NCBI GenBank assembly: GCA_029247315.1
Contig: JAQWLM010000067.1
Coordinates: 1 to 64,000, forward strand
Source of the DNA: AAA164-E04 sp014239995
Lineage (GTDB): Bacteria > Verrucomicrobiota > Verrucomicrobiia > Limisphaerales > AAA164-E04
Direction of reading: 5' to 3'
DNA: 64,000 bases
Part shown: positions 1 to 8,097 of the stretch, piece after piece
Position numbering within the stretch: the first letter of the stretch is position 1
Layout: the number at the start of each line of letters is the position of its first letter
The notes under the pieces: generated by a model
What the model was told of the DNA's origin: nothing
What the model saw: the letters and a program-made list of their open reading frames with translations, nothing else
Database searches by the model: none
Translations under genes and position numbers: made by a program

Positions 1-2
1 AC

Positions 3-239
3 CCCTACGGAATTACCATGTGGATGGCGGGGGGCGGTGTCAGGGGGGGCACTTCGTATGGTGCGACCGATCCTTTTGGTTTCAAGGCGGTTGACAAGCC
101 GGTGCATGTTCACGATCTGCATGCCACCATGCTCTACCTGATGGGCATGGATCACGAGCGTCTCACCTACCGTTACGCCAGTCGCGATTTTCGATTGACG
201 GATGTTCACGGCAGGGTTTTGCACGAGCTTGTTGCCTGA
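3..239 (+). CDS. DUF1501 family protein, C-terminal end (partial)
   Basis: Only the last 78 codons are present; the reading frame is open at the left edge, so the gene begins outside the window. The tail has the features I associate with DUF1501 proteins: a GGxxxGTSYGATDPFG-like glycine-rich stretch followed by VHVHDLHATML and DHERLTYRY and a closing DFRLTDVHG. DUF1501 proteins are sulfatase-fold, Tat-exported proteins abundant in planctomycetes and verrucomicrobia and usually sit beside a DUF1549/DUF1553 cytochrome gene, which would be upstream here. Function in the family is unproven. The enolase-superfamily gene starts 31 bp downstream on the same strand, so co-transcription is likely. Confidence 0.85.
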   Translation, partial: PYGITMWMAGGGVRGGTSYGATDPFGFKAVDKPVHVHDLHATMLYLMGMDHERLTYRYASRDFRLTDVHGRVLHELVA

Positions 240-270
240 GACTCCTTCCAGACATTGCAAACTTCAAGCC

Positions 271-1446
271 ATGAAAATTGAATCTGTCGATTTCTTTTAC
301 CTGGCGATGCCTGAAATCCATGCCATTGGAGATGGAAGTCAGGATGCACTTTTGGTGCGCTTGCGCACCGATAGCCAGGAGGGGTGGGGTGAATGTGAGG
401 CATCACCTCTTGTGACCATGGCAGCATGGAACTGTCCCATGTCCCACAGCGCCTGCAAACCACTGAGCGCCTCCATACTGGGACAGCCGCTCAGGGATGT
501 GAGGGATATCAGACGAATCCATGAGCGGGTGGGGGAGCAGAGCCTGGATTTGCTTCAGTCTGACCATCTTCTCAGCGGTATTGACATAGCCATGTGGGAT
601 CTACTCGGTAAACAGCTGGAGACACCCATTTATCGTTTGCTGGGATTTGATCGATCCTTTGCCAAGCTTCCTTACGCTTCCGGTCTCTTCGGTGAAACAC
701 CCCAGGAAACGCTTGAAAAGGCCAGAGACATGGGGGGCAGCGGATTCCGTGCCGCCAAGTTTGGTTGGGGACCCTACGGACGTGGAACCGTGGATGAGGA
801 CAGGGAGCAGGTGCACGCTGCGCGGGAAGGTCTCGGTAAGGATGCGACCCTCTTGATTGATGCTGGGACCGTCTGGGGAGATGACGTGGCGCTTGCAAGG
901 CAGCGACTGCCGGCCCTCAAGGAAGCCAGGGTTGCGTGGCTTGAGGAACCCTTCATTTCCGCCGCGCTGGGTGCCTATCGGGAGCTTTCCAGTTTGAGTC
1001 ATCCCCTCTCCTTGGCGGGAGGGGAAGGTTGTCACCAGTCGCATCAGGCATACAACATGATAGATTTTGGCAAACTGGGCTATATCCAGATCGACACGGG
1101 CCGTATCGGGGGTATTACCTCTGCCTTCCAGGTGGCCCAGTATGCCCGGGAACGGGGTGTCGCCTATGTGAACCACACCTTCACTTCTCATCTTGCCTTG
1201 TCGGCATCCATTCAACCCTATGCAGGGCATGTCGAAGACCAGCTCTGTGAGTACCCAGTGGAGGCGACCCCATTGGCCAGGGAATTAACCAGGACCTCCA
1301 TTCGGCTGGACGGGGATGGGATGGTTTGCCTGCCCGAGGCCCCCGGTCTTGGACTGGAACCTGATCTCGAGATTATTCGCAGATACAAGAGGGAGGTTGA
1401 GATACGCGTGGATGGAAACCTGGTTCAGCAAACTGGAACCCTGTGA
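271..1446 (+). CDS. Mandelate racemase/muconate lactonizing enzyme family protein (enolase superfamily)
   Basis: Predicted cytosolic Mg-dependent dehydratase, racemase or lactonase, probably of a sugar acid. A 391-residue protein, normal for the family. N-terminal capping domain about 1-125, then the barrel. Visible active-site elements are Lys163 (RAAKFGWG), metal ligands Asp197 (LLIDAG), Glu225/226 (WLEEPF) and Glu252 (GGEG), Asp275 (IQIDTGRIGG) and His302 (VNHTF). The start ATG at 271 is chosen because the upstream extension (from 202) overlaps the preceding gene and has no family resemblance; no strong ribosome site is visible. The pairing with a DUF1501 gene suggests carbohydrate catabolism. 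The exact substrate cannot be read from the sequence. Confidence 0.85.
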   Translation: MKIESVDFFYLAMPEIHAIGDGSQDALLVRLRTDSQEGWGECEASPLVTMAAWNCPMSHSACKPLSASILGQPLRDVRDIRRIHERVGEQSLDLLQSDHLLSGIDIAMWDLLGKQLETPIYRLLGFDRSFAKLPYASGLFGETPQETLEKARDMGGSGFRAAKFGWGPYGRGTVDEDREQVHAAREGLGKDATLLIDAGTVWGDDVALARQRLPALKEARVAWLEEPFISAALGAYRELSSLSHPLSLAGGEGCHQSHQAYNMIDFGKLGYIQIDTGRIGGITSAFQVAQYARERGVAYVNHTFTSHLALSASIQPYAGHVEDQLCEYPVEATPLARELTRTSIRLDGDGMVCLPEAPGLGLEPDLEIIRRYKREVEIRVDGNLVQQTGTL

Positions 1447-1470
1447 CACATCCTCCCCTTCGTTTATACG

Positions 1471-2301
1471 CTATTCCAAGGGGCGCCTGACCGCTTCCTC
1501 GACGCCGCCATAAAAGAAATGATGGGATCCAATCATGACTTTCGGCTTGCGAATGAATTTTTGGCCGTTCACCCATTCAACATGGCCATCCAGGTATCCC
1601 TCATTGGAACCTTCTGGTTCCTCGCCCTGGCGGTTGAAATGGTTCACTCCGCGCATCAGCGGATCAGGATCTCCGGGGCGCTTCCAATCCTTTCCATTGA
1701 GTTGGCGGTTGATGTCTGTCCAGAGCACCTTGTAATAGGGACTGTCCGTGTTTTTCTGTGCAAAGATGGGGGAACCATCCTCGAAGATGGATTTGTCAGG
1801 GTGGTATGATTTGTTCTCGTTGTAGGCCTTGTTGCCAACCCAGTAGACATAGCCGAACACGGATTCGGTTCCATTGGGCCAGGTCCAAAAATCATCACGG
1901 CCCCATTTAGGATTGGATGGACAATAGAAAGATGAGCGCGGTACCGCATACTGCTCATGATAGGTGTTCCTGAACCTTACCGAATACCAGTGGGGATTGA
2001 TGTTTTCCGTGGGTTGGAACCAACCATCGTGATCGTCGGAATACATGAGCACGGCATACGTCAGCTGTTTGATGTTATTGATGCAGGAGGTTCGCCTGGC
2101 CCTTTCTTTTGCCTTGGAGAGTGCGGGCAGGAGCATGCCTGCAAGGATGGCGATGATGGCGATGACCACCAGCAATTCAATCAACGTGAAGCCTTGCAGG
2201 GGCTGCCGTGAACGTTTCTCAGGGGCTTCGCGTGGGGTATGCACGCAATCTAACCAATGATATTTGTGATGGTCTGTCAATATGTAATCGGTGCGACTCA
2301 T
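1471..2301 (-). CDS. Prepilin-type N-terminal cleavage/methylation domain protein
   Basis: A 276-residue protein with a 37-residue basic leader, then a processing site (G37|F38) followed by FTLIELLVVIAIIAILAG, a class III prepilin helix with the conserved Glu5. The body carries ALSKAKERAR and CINNIKQL, and ends with a G-x-L-D-G-H-V-E-W motif typical of the secreted pseudopilin-like proteins that verrucomicrobia, lentisphaerae and planctomycetes carry in large numbers. It is exported and presumably cleaved by a prepilin peptidase; whether it is assembled into a filament is unknown. The leader is long for this class, and the start could lie further in. It is convergent with the enolase-family gene and sits next to a decayed relative. 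Confidence 0.88.
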   Translation of the reverse strand: MSRTDYILTDHHKYHWLDCVHTPREAPEKRSRQPLQGFTLIELLVVIAIIAILAGMLLPALSKAKERARRTSCINNIKQLTYAVLMYSDDHDGWFQPTENINPHWYSVRFRNTYHEQYAVPRSSFYCPSNPKWGRDDFWTWPNGTESVFGYVYWVGNKAYNENKSYHPDKSIFEDGSPIFAQKNTDSPYYKVLWTDINRQLNGKDWKRPGDPDPLMRGVNHFNRQGEEPEGSNEGYLDGHVEWVNGQKFIRKPKVMIGSHHFFYGGVEEAVRRPLE

Positions 2302-2481
2302 TTCTCCTGAATCAGGTTAATTTTTCTGCTGTCTTCATGGATGCTCATATTTGTAGAAGTTTCAGCGATGAGCAGGTTCTTGTCTCTGCTGGATGCAGGT
2401 GCTTTCTTGAGTCTTTTCATGGTTAGCTGGTCGCAGGCAGTGCAGCGTGTCTGCCCCATGGATTTGTGCCACACGCCTTGT

Positions 2482-2764
2482 TTATTGGTGGCACCGTGCT
2501 TGCCGTGCCGGTAGGTCACCACGAACGACATTGTTGACGCGGTTGGTTTCCTTGATACCACCAATGGAGGCGATACCGAGGGGCAGTAGATACCAGTCAT
2601 TGTTCTCGTCCACATACATCATGTAGGCAAGAGAGATCTGATGCTGGTTACTGGTGCAATTTGCCTTTCGCGCTTGTTTCTTTGCGTTTGACAATGCTGG
2701 TCGGCATGACGACCCGAAGTTCAATCAGTGTGAAAGCACTGCGTGATGATACGCTGCAAAACCA
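2482..2764 (-). pseudogene. Decayed prepilin-like gene (frameshifted)
   Basis: Reading leftward from about 2740, one frame gives AFTLIELRVV and then fails; the neighbouring frame picks up PALSNAKKQARKANC, then SLAYMMYVDENNDWY. Intact relatives, such as the gene at 1471-2301, have an uninterrupted helix between these two blocks. Here about twelve hydrophobic codons are missing and the frame has shifted, so no product with a working signal can be made. No start codon is visible upstream of FTLIEL before it runs into the next gene. Further decayed coding sequence continues in another frame down to about 2300 but I could not match it to a domain. Confidence 0.7.
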
Positions 2765-2783
2765 TTGAGGACGTCTTCGGTCC

Positions 2784-5700
2784 TCAATCAACTTCGGGGA
2801 ATGACTCCAACAGCGTGGACGCTTGGATGAACCCGTTTTGGTTTCTGGTTGCTTCTCGAACCGCCCGGACGGTGTCAGGTCCTATCATGGGAGCTTGATT
2901 TCCAAATGCATTTCGCACGTAGGTGAGGACCGCCGCAATTTCATCATCCTTCAGCCCCTTGAAGGGTGTCATGGGGACCAGGCCCTGATATGTTTTCCCC
3001 TTGACTTCCATGGGCCCGAGGAGTCCATGAAGTGTCAGTGCAATCAGGCGTTCAGGCTGACCAACGACCCATTCAGATTCTGCGAGAGGTGGGAATTGGG
3101 CCGCAGGCAACCCCTGCCCCTTTTCCTGATGACAGGTGATACAATGGCCTTCTCGTCGATAGACCTCGGCACCTTTCAGAAACAAGTTCCTGGCCTCACC
3201 CCTCAGGTTGGTTTGAGGGGGTGTCCAGGAAGCGGCCTGGATACGTTCCCCTTGAAGGTGTTTCAGTGCCGTCTCATAAACAGGTCGGATCCAGTCATCG
3301 ATGGGAGCTTTGCCAGCTTCCCGGACAATGGGTAGCCCCAAGGTTGGTTCCATGTGGGACGCAGCCAGAATGACTTCCATGCGCACCCGGCCATGGGGGT
3401 CGTTCGCTGTCTGCATGAGTAGATCCCTGCTACCCTGGATACGATGGCTGTTATGGCGAATCGCTCCCACAGCAGCCGCTCTCGCTCGATAGTCTGGATC
3501 TTTGAGCAGTCTTTTCACGAGGCTCTGGTCCACCCTGTCATGTCCCCAGGAAACCCACATGGCCTCCACCAGATGGTGTGCGTGCATGGGGTCGGAATCA
3601 TCGAGTTCTGCCACCCATCGCTCCAATGCGCTCATCACCTCACTGGGTCGACGTTTGCGCAGTTCGCGTCGGGTGCGGTAGCGACTTCGATATTCCGGTA
3701 ATGTGAGATTATCAAGGAGCACTTCAATGGGCGCACCTGCAATGTGTGCGGGCTTGACCAGTGGGCGGGAAGGGTAGGTGATACGGTAGATGCGTCCATG
3801 GACATGATCGCGCAGGGGATCCCTTGCGCTATGTTGCATATGCCCGACGAGGACGTTGTGCCAGTCTGTGATATAAAGGGAACCATCCGGTGCGAATTCC
3901 ATGTCCACCGGTCGGAAATTTCCATCGCTACTCTTCAGCAAATCCTGACGATGCCTGCTTTGATAGCCTGTGCCTTCATCGACCATGGTATGTTGCTTGG
4001 TCCCGAGATATCCGATGGTGTTGTGAATCAGCAGGTCGCCCTGCATTTCCTCGGGAAAGTGTCGGCTCGATACAAACTCCAATCCGGATGTGGGTCGCAT
4101 GCGATGTGCCTCCTCAATCAGGTTACGGGGATTGGGTGCAAAGGAACCGTATGGGACTTCGACAGTCCCAGGCCCCATCCATCGGACACTGGGATCGGAC
4201 GTGTCCGTGAAGAATGCCTGCCCCCAGTCATCGAAGGCAGTGCCCCATGGATTTGGAATGGAAAGGCGTGCGGATCTTTCCAGGTGTCGCCTCTTGGGGG
4301 CATAACGGAAAAAGCCTCCATTTGAACTTCGGATGGGTCCGTAGGGTGTTTCGATGTTGCTATGGAGAAAGGTGCCTTCCCCCATGTAGATAGCTCCTGA
4401 AGGATCGGCGCAGAAGGCGCTGATGACATGATGGGTGTCATGATCATCGAATCCACTGAGGACGATTTCTCGTGTGTCTGCCTGCTGGTCGTGATCCCTG
4501 TCTGTCAGCAGGACGAGATGCGTGCCTTGTGCCACGTAAACCCCTTCCGATGCCAACTCAAAACCTGTCGGCAGGTGCAGACCCCCTGCGAAAACCGTTT
4601 CCCTGTCTGCCTTCCCGTCCCCGTTGGTATCCTCCAGTATGAGCAGCTTGTCGTCCGGCTTTGCATCGCCGGGTTGGTAGTGGGGATAGCTTGGCATGGT
4701 GGATACCCACAATCGACCTTCGTTGTCAAAGGCCATCTGGACGGGATTGGCCAGATTTGGAAACTCTTTTTCTGAGGCAAACATTTCGATTTTAAAACCC
4801 TCGGGGACCCGCATGCTTTGGACAGCTTTTTGACCATAAAGATAGTCGATGGAACCATTTTTCGCACTGAGGCGATAATTGGTTTTGGTTTCAGGCAGGG
4901 CGTGTGTCCTGGCATCTGCAGCCTCAAGGTCAAACCTGCTTCCCTCCAGGACGGCCCAGATGGCCCGATCCCGGTTGGTGGCCATTTCGTTGAGTTTTTT
5001 CAGTTCATGTGGGTAATTGTCTGGACCGAAGGGGCGGTGGCGTTGTCCGTAGACATGCACGCCATTGGGAATCTTGTAGAGCTTGTGCCAGATCCAGTTT
5101 TTTTCCTGCATGGCGGAGCGAAGCCTTTCCCCATCGATGGTGCCTTTCTTTCTCTCTGCGAAGATGGTATCTGCGATCAATGGAGCCAGGAGCTGGTAAC
5201 CTTTCTCATTTAATTGAAACCCTTCCAGCGTGATCGGTTCCGTGCTGTGGTCATACCATTGCTGACTGGCCGTGAACGCATTGACGAAAAGGACATCCAA
5301 GTCCCCAGTCACATCCTCCATGGCAGCGGTGTAAAGTGCCAGGTTTGCATTTTCAATTTGTCCATTGGGGGTGTTGTAAGTCGATGAGAGGTCCTCGAAG
5401 GCGATGGGAGAGACCAGGGCCAATCCCGGGGCAGCCTTGCCGTTGTAGGATTGAGCGCGTGTGTGGAGGATGAAGCCGCGCAATGCTTCCTTGAAGGATT
5501 CAAGACCCTCCGGACCACGAAAGGATGCATTGTAACCGAAAAAGGCGATAATCAGATCGGCCCGCAGGCGAGTGAGCCATTGGTCAGGCGTTTCATAGGT
5601 TCCTTTTCCCGCGTGTCCCGAACCCCAACGATCCTTGGCTTCCGAGAGGGAGGCGTAGTGCTTTTCTGCGCCGGGAAAGGCCCATGGTGAGGGGCGTCCT

Positions 5701-5957
5701 GAGTGGGGGCGAAATCCGGGAGTGTTCCCTTCGTCTGCCATGTTTCGGATCACCAGGCGGTGCTTGTGATGGCGGCGTTGAATCTCCGTCTCCAGGAGTC
5801 CGAACTGCATCATGCGGGATCCCAGACCATTCCCCAGAATCACCAGATTTGCATTTTCCTTTAATCCGAATGGTTTTGCTGCCTCGGTACAGGGGGCTGC
5901 CAGGTACGATGCCAGCAAGACCATCAAGCGGCTGCGCATGCTCAGGTATCGAATCAT
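2784..5957 (-). CDS. PVC-type dehydrogenase with SGNH-hydrolase-like and cytochrome c domains
   Basis: A 1057-residue exported protein. Residues 1-26 form a signal peptide ending near APCTEAA. Residues about 35-265 resemble the SGNH hydrolase domain (VILGNGLG block, FFGYNASFRG block). About 385-720 is the putative membrane-bound dehydrogenase (NHL/beta-propeller) region beginning FKIEMFASEKEFPNLANP, with FRPVDMEFAPDGSLYITDW. About 730-900 is helical and HEAT-like. A CITCH heme c site at 939-943 opens the Pirellula/Verrucomicrobium-type heme domain. In this family the usual GDS serine block often reads GN, as here. Likely a periplasmic redox enzyme for sugars or other organics; substrate unknown. 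It appears monocistronic. Confidence 0.88.
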   Translation of the reverse strand: MIRYLSMRSRLMVLLASYLAAPCTEAAKPFGLKENANLVILGNGLGSRMMQFGLLETEIQRRHHKHRLVIRNMADEGNTPGFRPHSGRPSPWAFPGAEKHYASLSEAKDRWGSGHAGKGTYETPDQWLTRLRADLIIAFFGYNASFRGPEGLESFKEALRGFILHTRAQSYNGKAAPGLALVSPIAFEDLSSTYNTPNGQIENANLALYTAAMEDVTGDLDVLFVNAFTASQQWYDHSTEPITLEGFQLNEKGYQLLAPLIADTIFAERKKGTIDGERLRSAMQEKNWIWHKLYKIPNGVHVYGQRHRPFGPDNYPHELKKLNEMATNRDRAIWAVLEGSRFDLEAADARTHALPETKTNYRLSAKNGSIDYLYGQKAVQSMRVPEGFKIEMFASEKEFPNLANPVQMAFDNEGRLWVSTMPSYPHYQPGDAKPDDKLLILEDTNGDGKADRETVFAGGLHLPTGFELASEGVYVAQGTHLVLLTDRDHDQQADTREIVLSGFDDHDTHHVISAFCADPSGAIYMGEGTFLHSNIETPYGPIRSSNGGFFRYAPKRRHLERSARLSIPNPWGTAFDDWGQAFFTDTSDPSVRWMGPGTVEVPYGSFAPNPRNLIEEAHRMRPTSGLEFVSSRHFPEEMQGDLLIHNTIGYLGTKQHTMVDEGTGYQSRHRQDLLKSSDGNFRPVDMEFAPDGSLYITDWHNVLVGHMQHSARDPLRDHVHGRIYRITYPSRPLVKPAHIAGAPIEVLLDNLTLPEYRSRYRTRRELRKRRPSEVMSALERWVAELDDSDPMHAHHLVEAMWVSWGHDRVDQSLVKRLLKDPDYRARAAAVGAIRHNSHRIQGSRDLLMQTANDPHGRVRMEVILAASHMEPTLGLPIVREAGKAPIDDWIRPVYETALKHLQGERIQAASWTPPQTNLRGEARNLFLKGAEVYRREGHCITCHQEKGQGLPAAQFPPLAESEWVVGQPERLIALTLHGLLGPMEVKGKTYQGLVPMTPFKGLKDDEIAAVLTYVRNAFGNQAPMIGPDTVRAVREATRNQNGFIQASTLLESFPEVD

Positions 5958-6215
5958 GTCCTGAGACTAATGTGCGGTTTCTTCGGCCACAAGGATCGAA
6001 GCATCAAAGAACGCACTTGCAACCTGGTGGGCAATAGACCAAACAGGAAAAGCATGCACTCTGTCTGTGCTCAAAATTTCCGTTGCAAGTGTATGGATTC
6101 ATTGATGTGGAACACTGGCATGCGGCGTCTCATTCGATCTACCTGGATTCCTGCGGGTCTGGTTTTGACACTCTGCGGCAGGGGGAGGAGTCAAATGAAA
6201 TCCCTTGTCGCCAAC

Positions 6216-7217
6216 CTAACCCTGCACGTTCTTTGGGGAACATTGCGGGGCGTTTGAGAGGCGTGTCACTGCCTCCTGAAAGTCCTCAGGTATGGGGGCT
6301 TCAAATAGGAGTGCCTTACCTGTTGCTGGGTGATCAAAACCAAGTTTCCACGCGTGCAGCAGTTGCCTCGGTGGTGTGAAGCCACTGGTCTCGGTCAGTC
6401 TGGAGCTGCTGCGTTTGCCATAGCTGGCGTCTCCAAACAAGGGGAAGCCCAGGTATTTGAAGTGGACACGAATCTGGTGGGTACGTCCGGTGTGTAGTCG
6501 AACCTCGACCCATGTTGCGAGGGTTCCAAAATACTCACGCACCTTGTAATCGGTGACTGCGAGGCGTCCTCCATCCACAACGGACATCAGCTTTCGCTGC
6601 GTTGGATGTCTTGCGATGGGAGCCTGGATTCTATTCTGATCTGGTAACAGGTTGCCGCACACTACCGCCGTGTAAACCTTCGTCACAGAGCGTCGAGCGA
6701 ATTGCATCGTCAATCCCTGATGAGCCGCGTCCGTCTTTGCGATTACCATGCATCCACTGGTGTCCTGGTCCAGGCGGTGTACGATTCCAGGTCGAGCCAC
6801 ATCTCCAATGCCACTCAATTGGCCCTTGCAATGGTGCAGTATGCCATGCACGAGGGTTCCTGTCGCATGCCCCGCAGCTGGGTGCACGACAAGACCGGGA
6901 GGCTTGTTGACCACCATGAGATGTTTATCCTCGAAGAGGATTGCAAGTGGCATGACCTCAGGTATCAAATCCATCGGACGGATTGCTGGAGGCGTGATGG
7001 TGATGCGTTCACCTGCCTTGGGTTTGTGGCTTGGTTTAACCTTTTGCCCGTTGACAAGAATGTGTCCCTCATCAATCCACCTGCGGATGTTTCCGCGGGT
7101 CAGGTCAGCCAGTTGCTCGTTCAGCCAGCTGTCCAGGCGTGTCCCCAGTTGCGTTGTCTTCACCTCCAGTGTGCCCTCGCCTTGAGAGGCATTCGATGGA
7201 TCAGACGGATCTTCCAT
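6216..7217 (-). CDS. rluD: RluA/RluD family pseudouridine synthase
   Basis: Converts uridines to pseudouridine, most likely in 23S rRNA. The protein has 333 residues. An S4 RNA-binding domain lies at about 20-80 (TRLDSWLNEQL, then GHILVNGQKVKPSHK). The catalytic domain follows, with the signature HRLDQDTSGCMVIAKT; the catalytic aspartate is residue 150. Later RTHQIRVHFKYLGFPLFGD is the other family hallmark. It starts 2 bp after the stop of lgt, so the two form an operon. The S4 domain and length favour RluD-like over RluA-like; the exact target position is inferred. Confidence 0.92.
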   Translation of the reverse strand: MEDPSDPSNASQGEGTLEVKTTQLGTRLDSWLNEQLADLTRGNIRRWIDEGHILVNGQKVKPSHKPKAGERITITPPAIRPMDLIPEVMPLAILFEDKHLMVVNKPPGLVVHPAAGHATGTLVHGILHHCKGQLSGIGDVARPGIVHRLDQDTSGCMVIAKTDAAHQGLTMQFARRSVTKVYTAVVCGNLLPDQNRIQAPIARHPTQRKLMSVVDGGRLAVTDYKVREYFGTLATWVEVRLHTGRTHQIRVHFKYLGFPLFGDASYGKRSSSRLTETSGFTPPRQLLHAWKLGFDHPATGKALLFEAPIPEDFQEAVTRLSNAPQCSPKNVQG

Positions 7218-7219
7218 GG

Positions 7220-8005
7220 TCAGGCTGTGTTCCTCTGGGTTTTAGAACGTGATCGTTCTCGGGCGTAATACCACAAGCCTAATCCAGCGGTGAGTATGAC
7301 GATTCCAGTCAACTGTCCGGGAGTCAGGAAACCAAGGTGTTTGGAGGGTTCATAATCACCCCTGAAGAGTTCGTTGACGGCCCTGAGCAAGGCGTAGGCA
7401 ATGAGATAGATTGAAAAAATCTGGCCGTCGAACCGCTTGCATCTGTACTGCCATTCCAAACCGGCATAGAGTGCAAAGTTGAAAAGGAATTCGTAGATTT
7501 GCGTGGGATGTACATGATCCGGATGCGTGATGTGTTCAGCGGGGAATTGGATGCCCCAAGGCAGATCACAGGCTTTTCCGTAGCAGCAGCCCGTCATGAG
7601 GCAGCCCAGGCGACCAAAGGCGTGTCCCAGTGCGATGCTGGGTGCCAGGGCATCGGCCATCTTCCATATCGGGAGTTTGTTTTTTCTTATGTAGAGGGCT
7701 CCACAGAGGGCGGCGCATATGAAACCGCCGTAGTAGACAAGACCTCCCTGGCGAATATCAAGGATGTTCGTCCATGGACCATTCGCAAAATCGTCCTTCC
7801 AATAGGTGATGACATACAGCGTGCGTGCACCCAGTAGACCACCTATAATTAGCCATGGTCCAATATCTGCAACGGATTCTGATCTTAATCCATCCAGTGG
7901 AGCACGGCGGTTGGCAGTCCAGAATCCGGCCATGAAACCCAGTGCAACCAGGATTCCATACCAGTGAATGGGCACACTCCCGAGATTAAAGGCAATAGGA
8001 TGCAC
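7220..8005 (-). CDS. lgt: Prolipoprotein diacylglyceryl transferase
   Basis: Transfers diacylglycerol from phosphatidylglycerol to the lipobox cysteine of prolipoproteins in the inner membrane. The protein has 261 residues with about seven membrane segments. The start has the family look (IAFNLGSVPIHWYGILVALGF), and the signature loop reads GHAFGRLGCLMTGCCYGK, followed by PWGIQFP. The cysteine-rich version of the signature is one I associate with PVC and related phyla. HPTQIYEFL is also conserved. It is the first gene of an lgt-rluD operon, divergent from the PhoD-type phosphatase gene. Confidence 0.95.
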   Translation of the reverse strand: MHPIAFNLGSVPIHWYGILVALGFMAGFWTANRRAPLDGLRSESVADIGPWLIIGGLLGARTLYVITYWKDDFANGPWTNILDIRQGGLVYYGGFICAALCGALYIRKNKLPIWKMADALAPSIALGHAFGRLGCLMTGCCYGKACDLPWGIQFPAEHITHPDHVHPTQIYEFLFNFALYAGLEWQYRCKRFDGQIFSIYLIAYALLRAVNELFRGDYEPSKHLGFLTPGQLTGIVILTAGLGLWYYARERSRSKTQRNTA

Positions 8006-8097
8006 GCCGAGAGGCTAAACCCTGAATAGGTCTTCTTCAATCTAGAAAGACGGTCCAAAGTATCGCCAAGCAGAACGTCTTTGGATACCTTGAAAGC

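Noticed and set aside
601..1230. 209-codon minus-strand ORF inside the enolase-family gene
   Set aside because: Antisense shadow of a gene with full catalytic residues.
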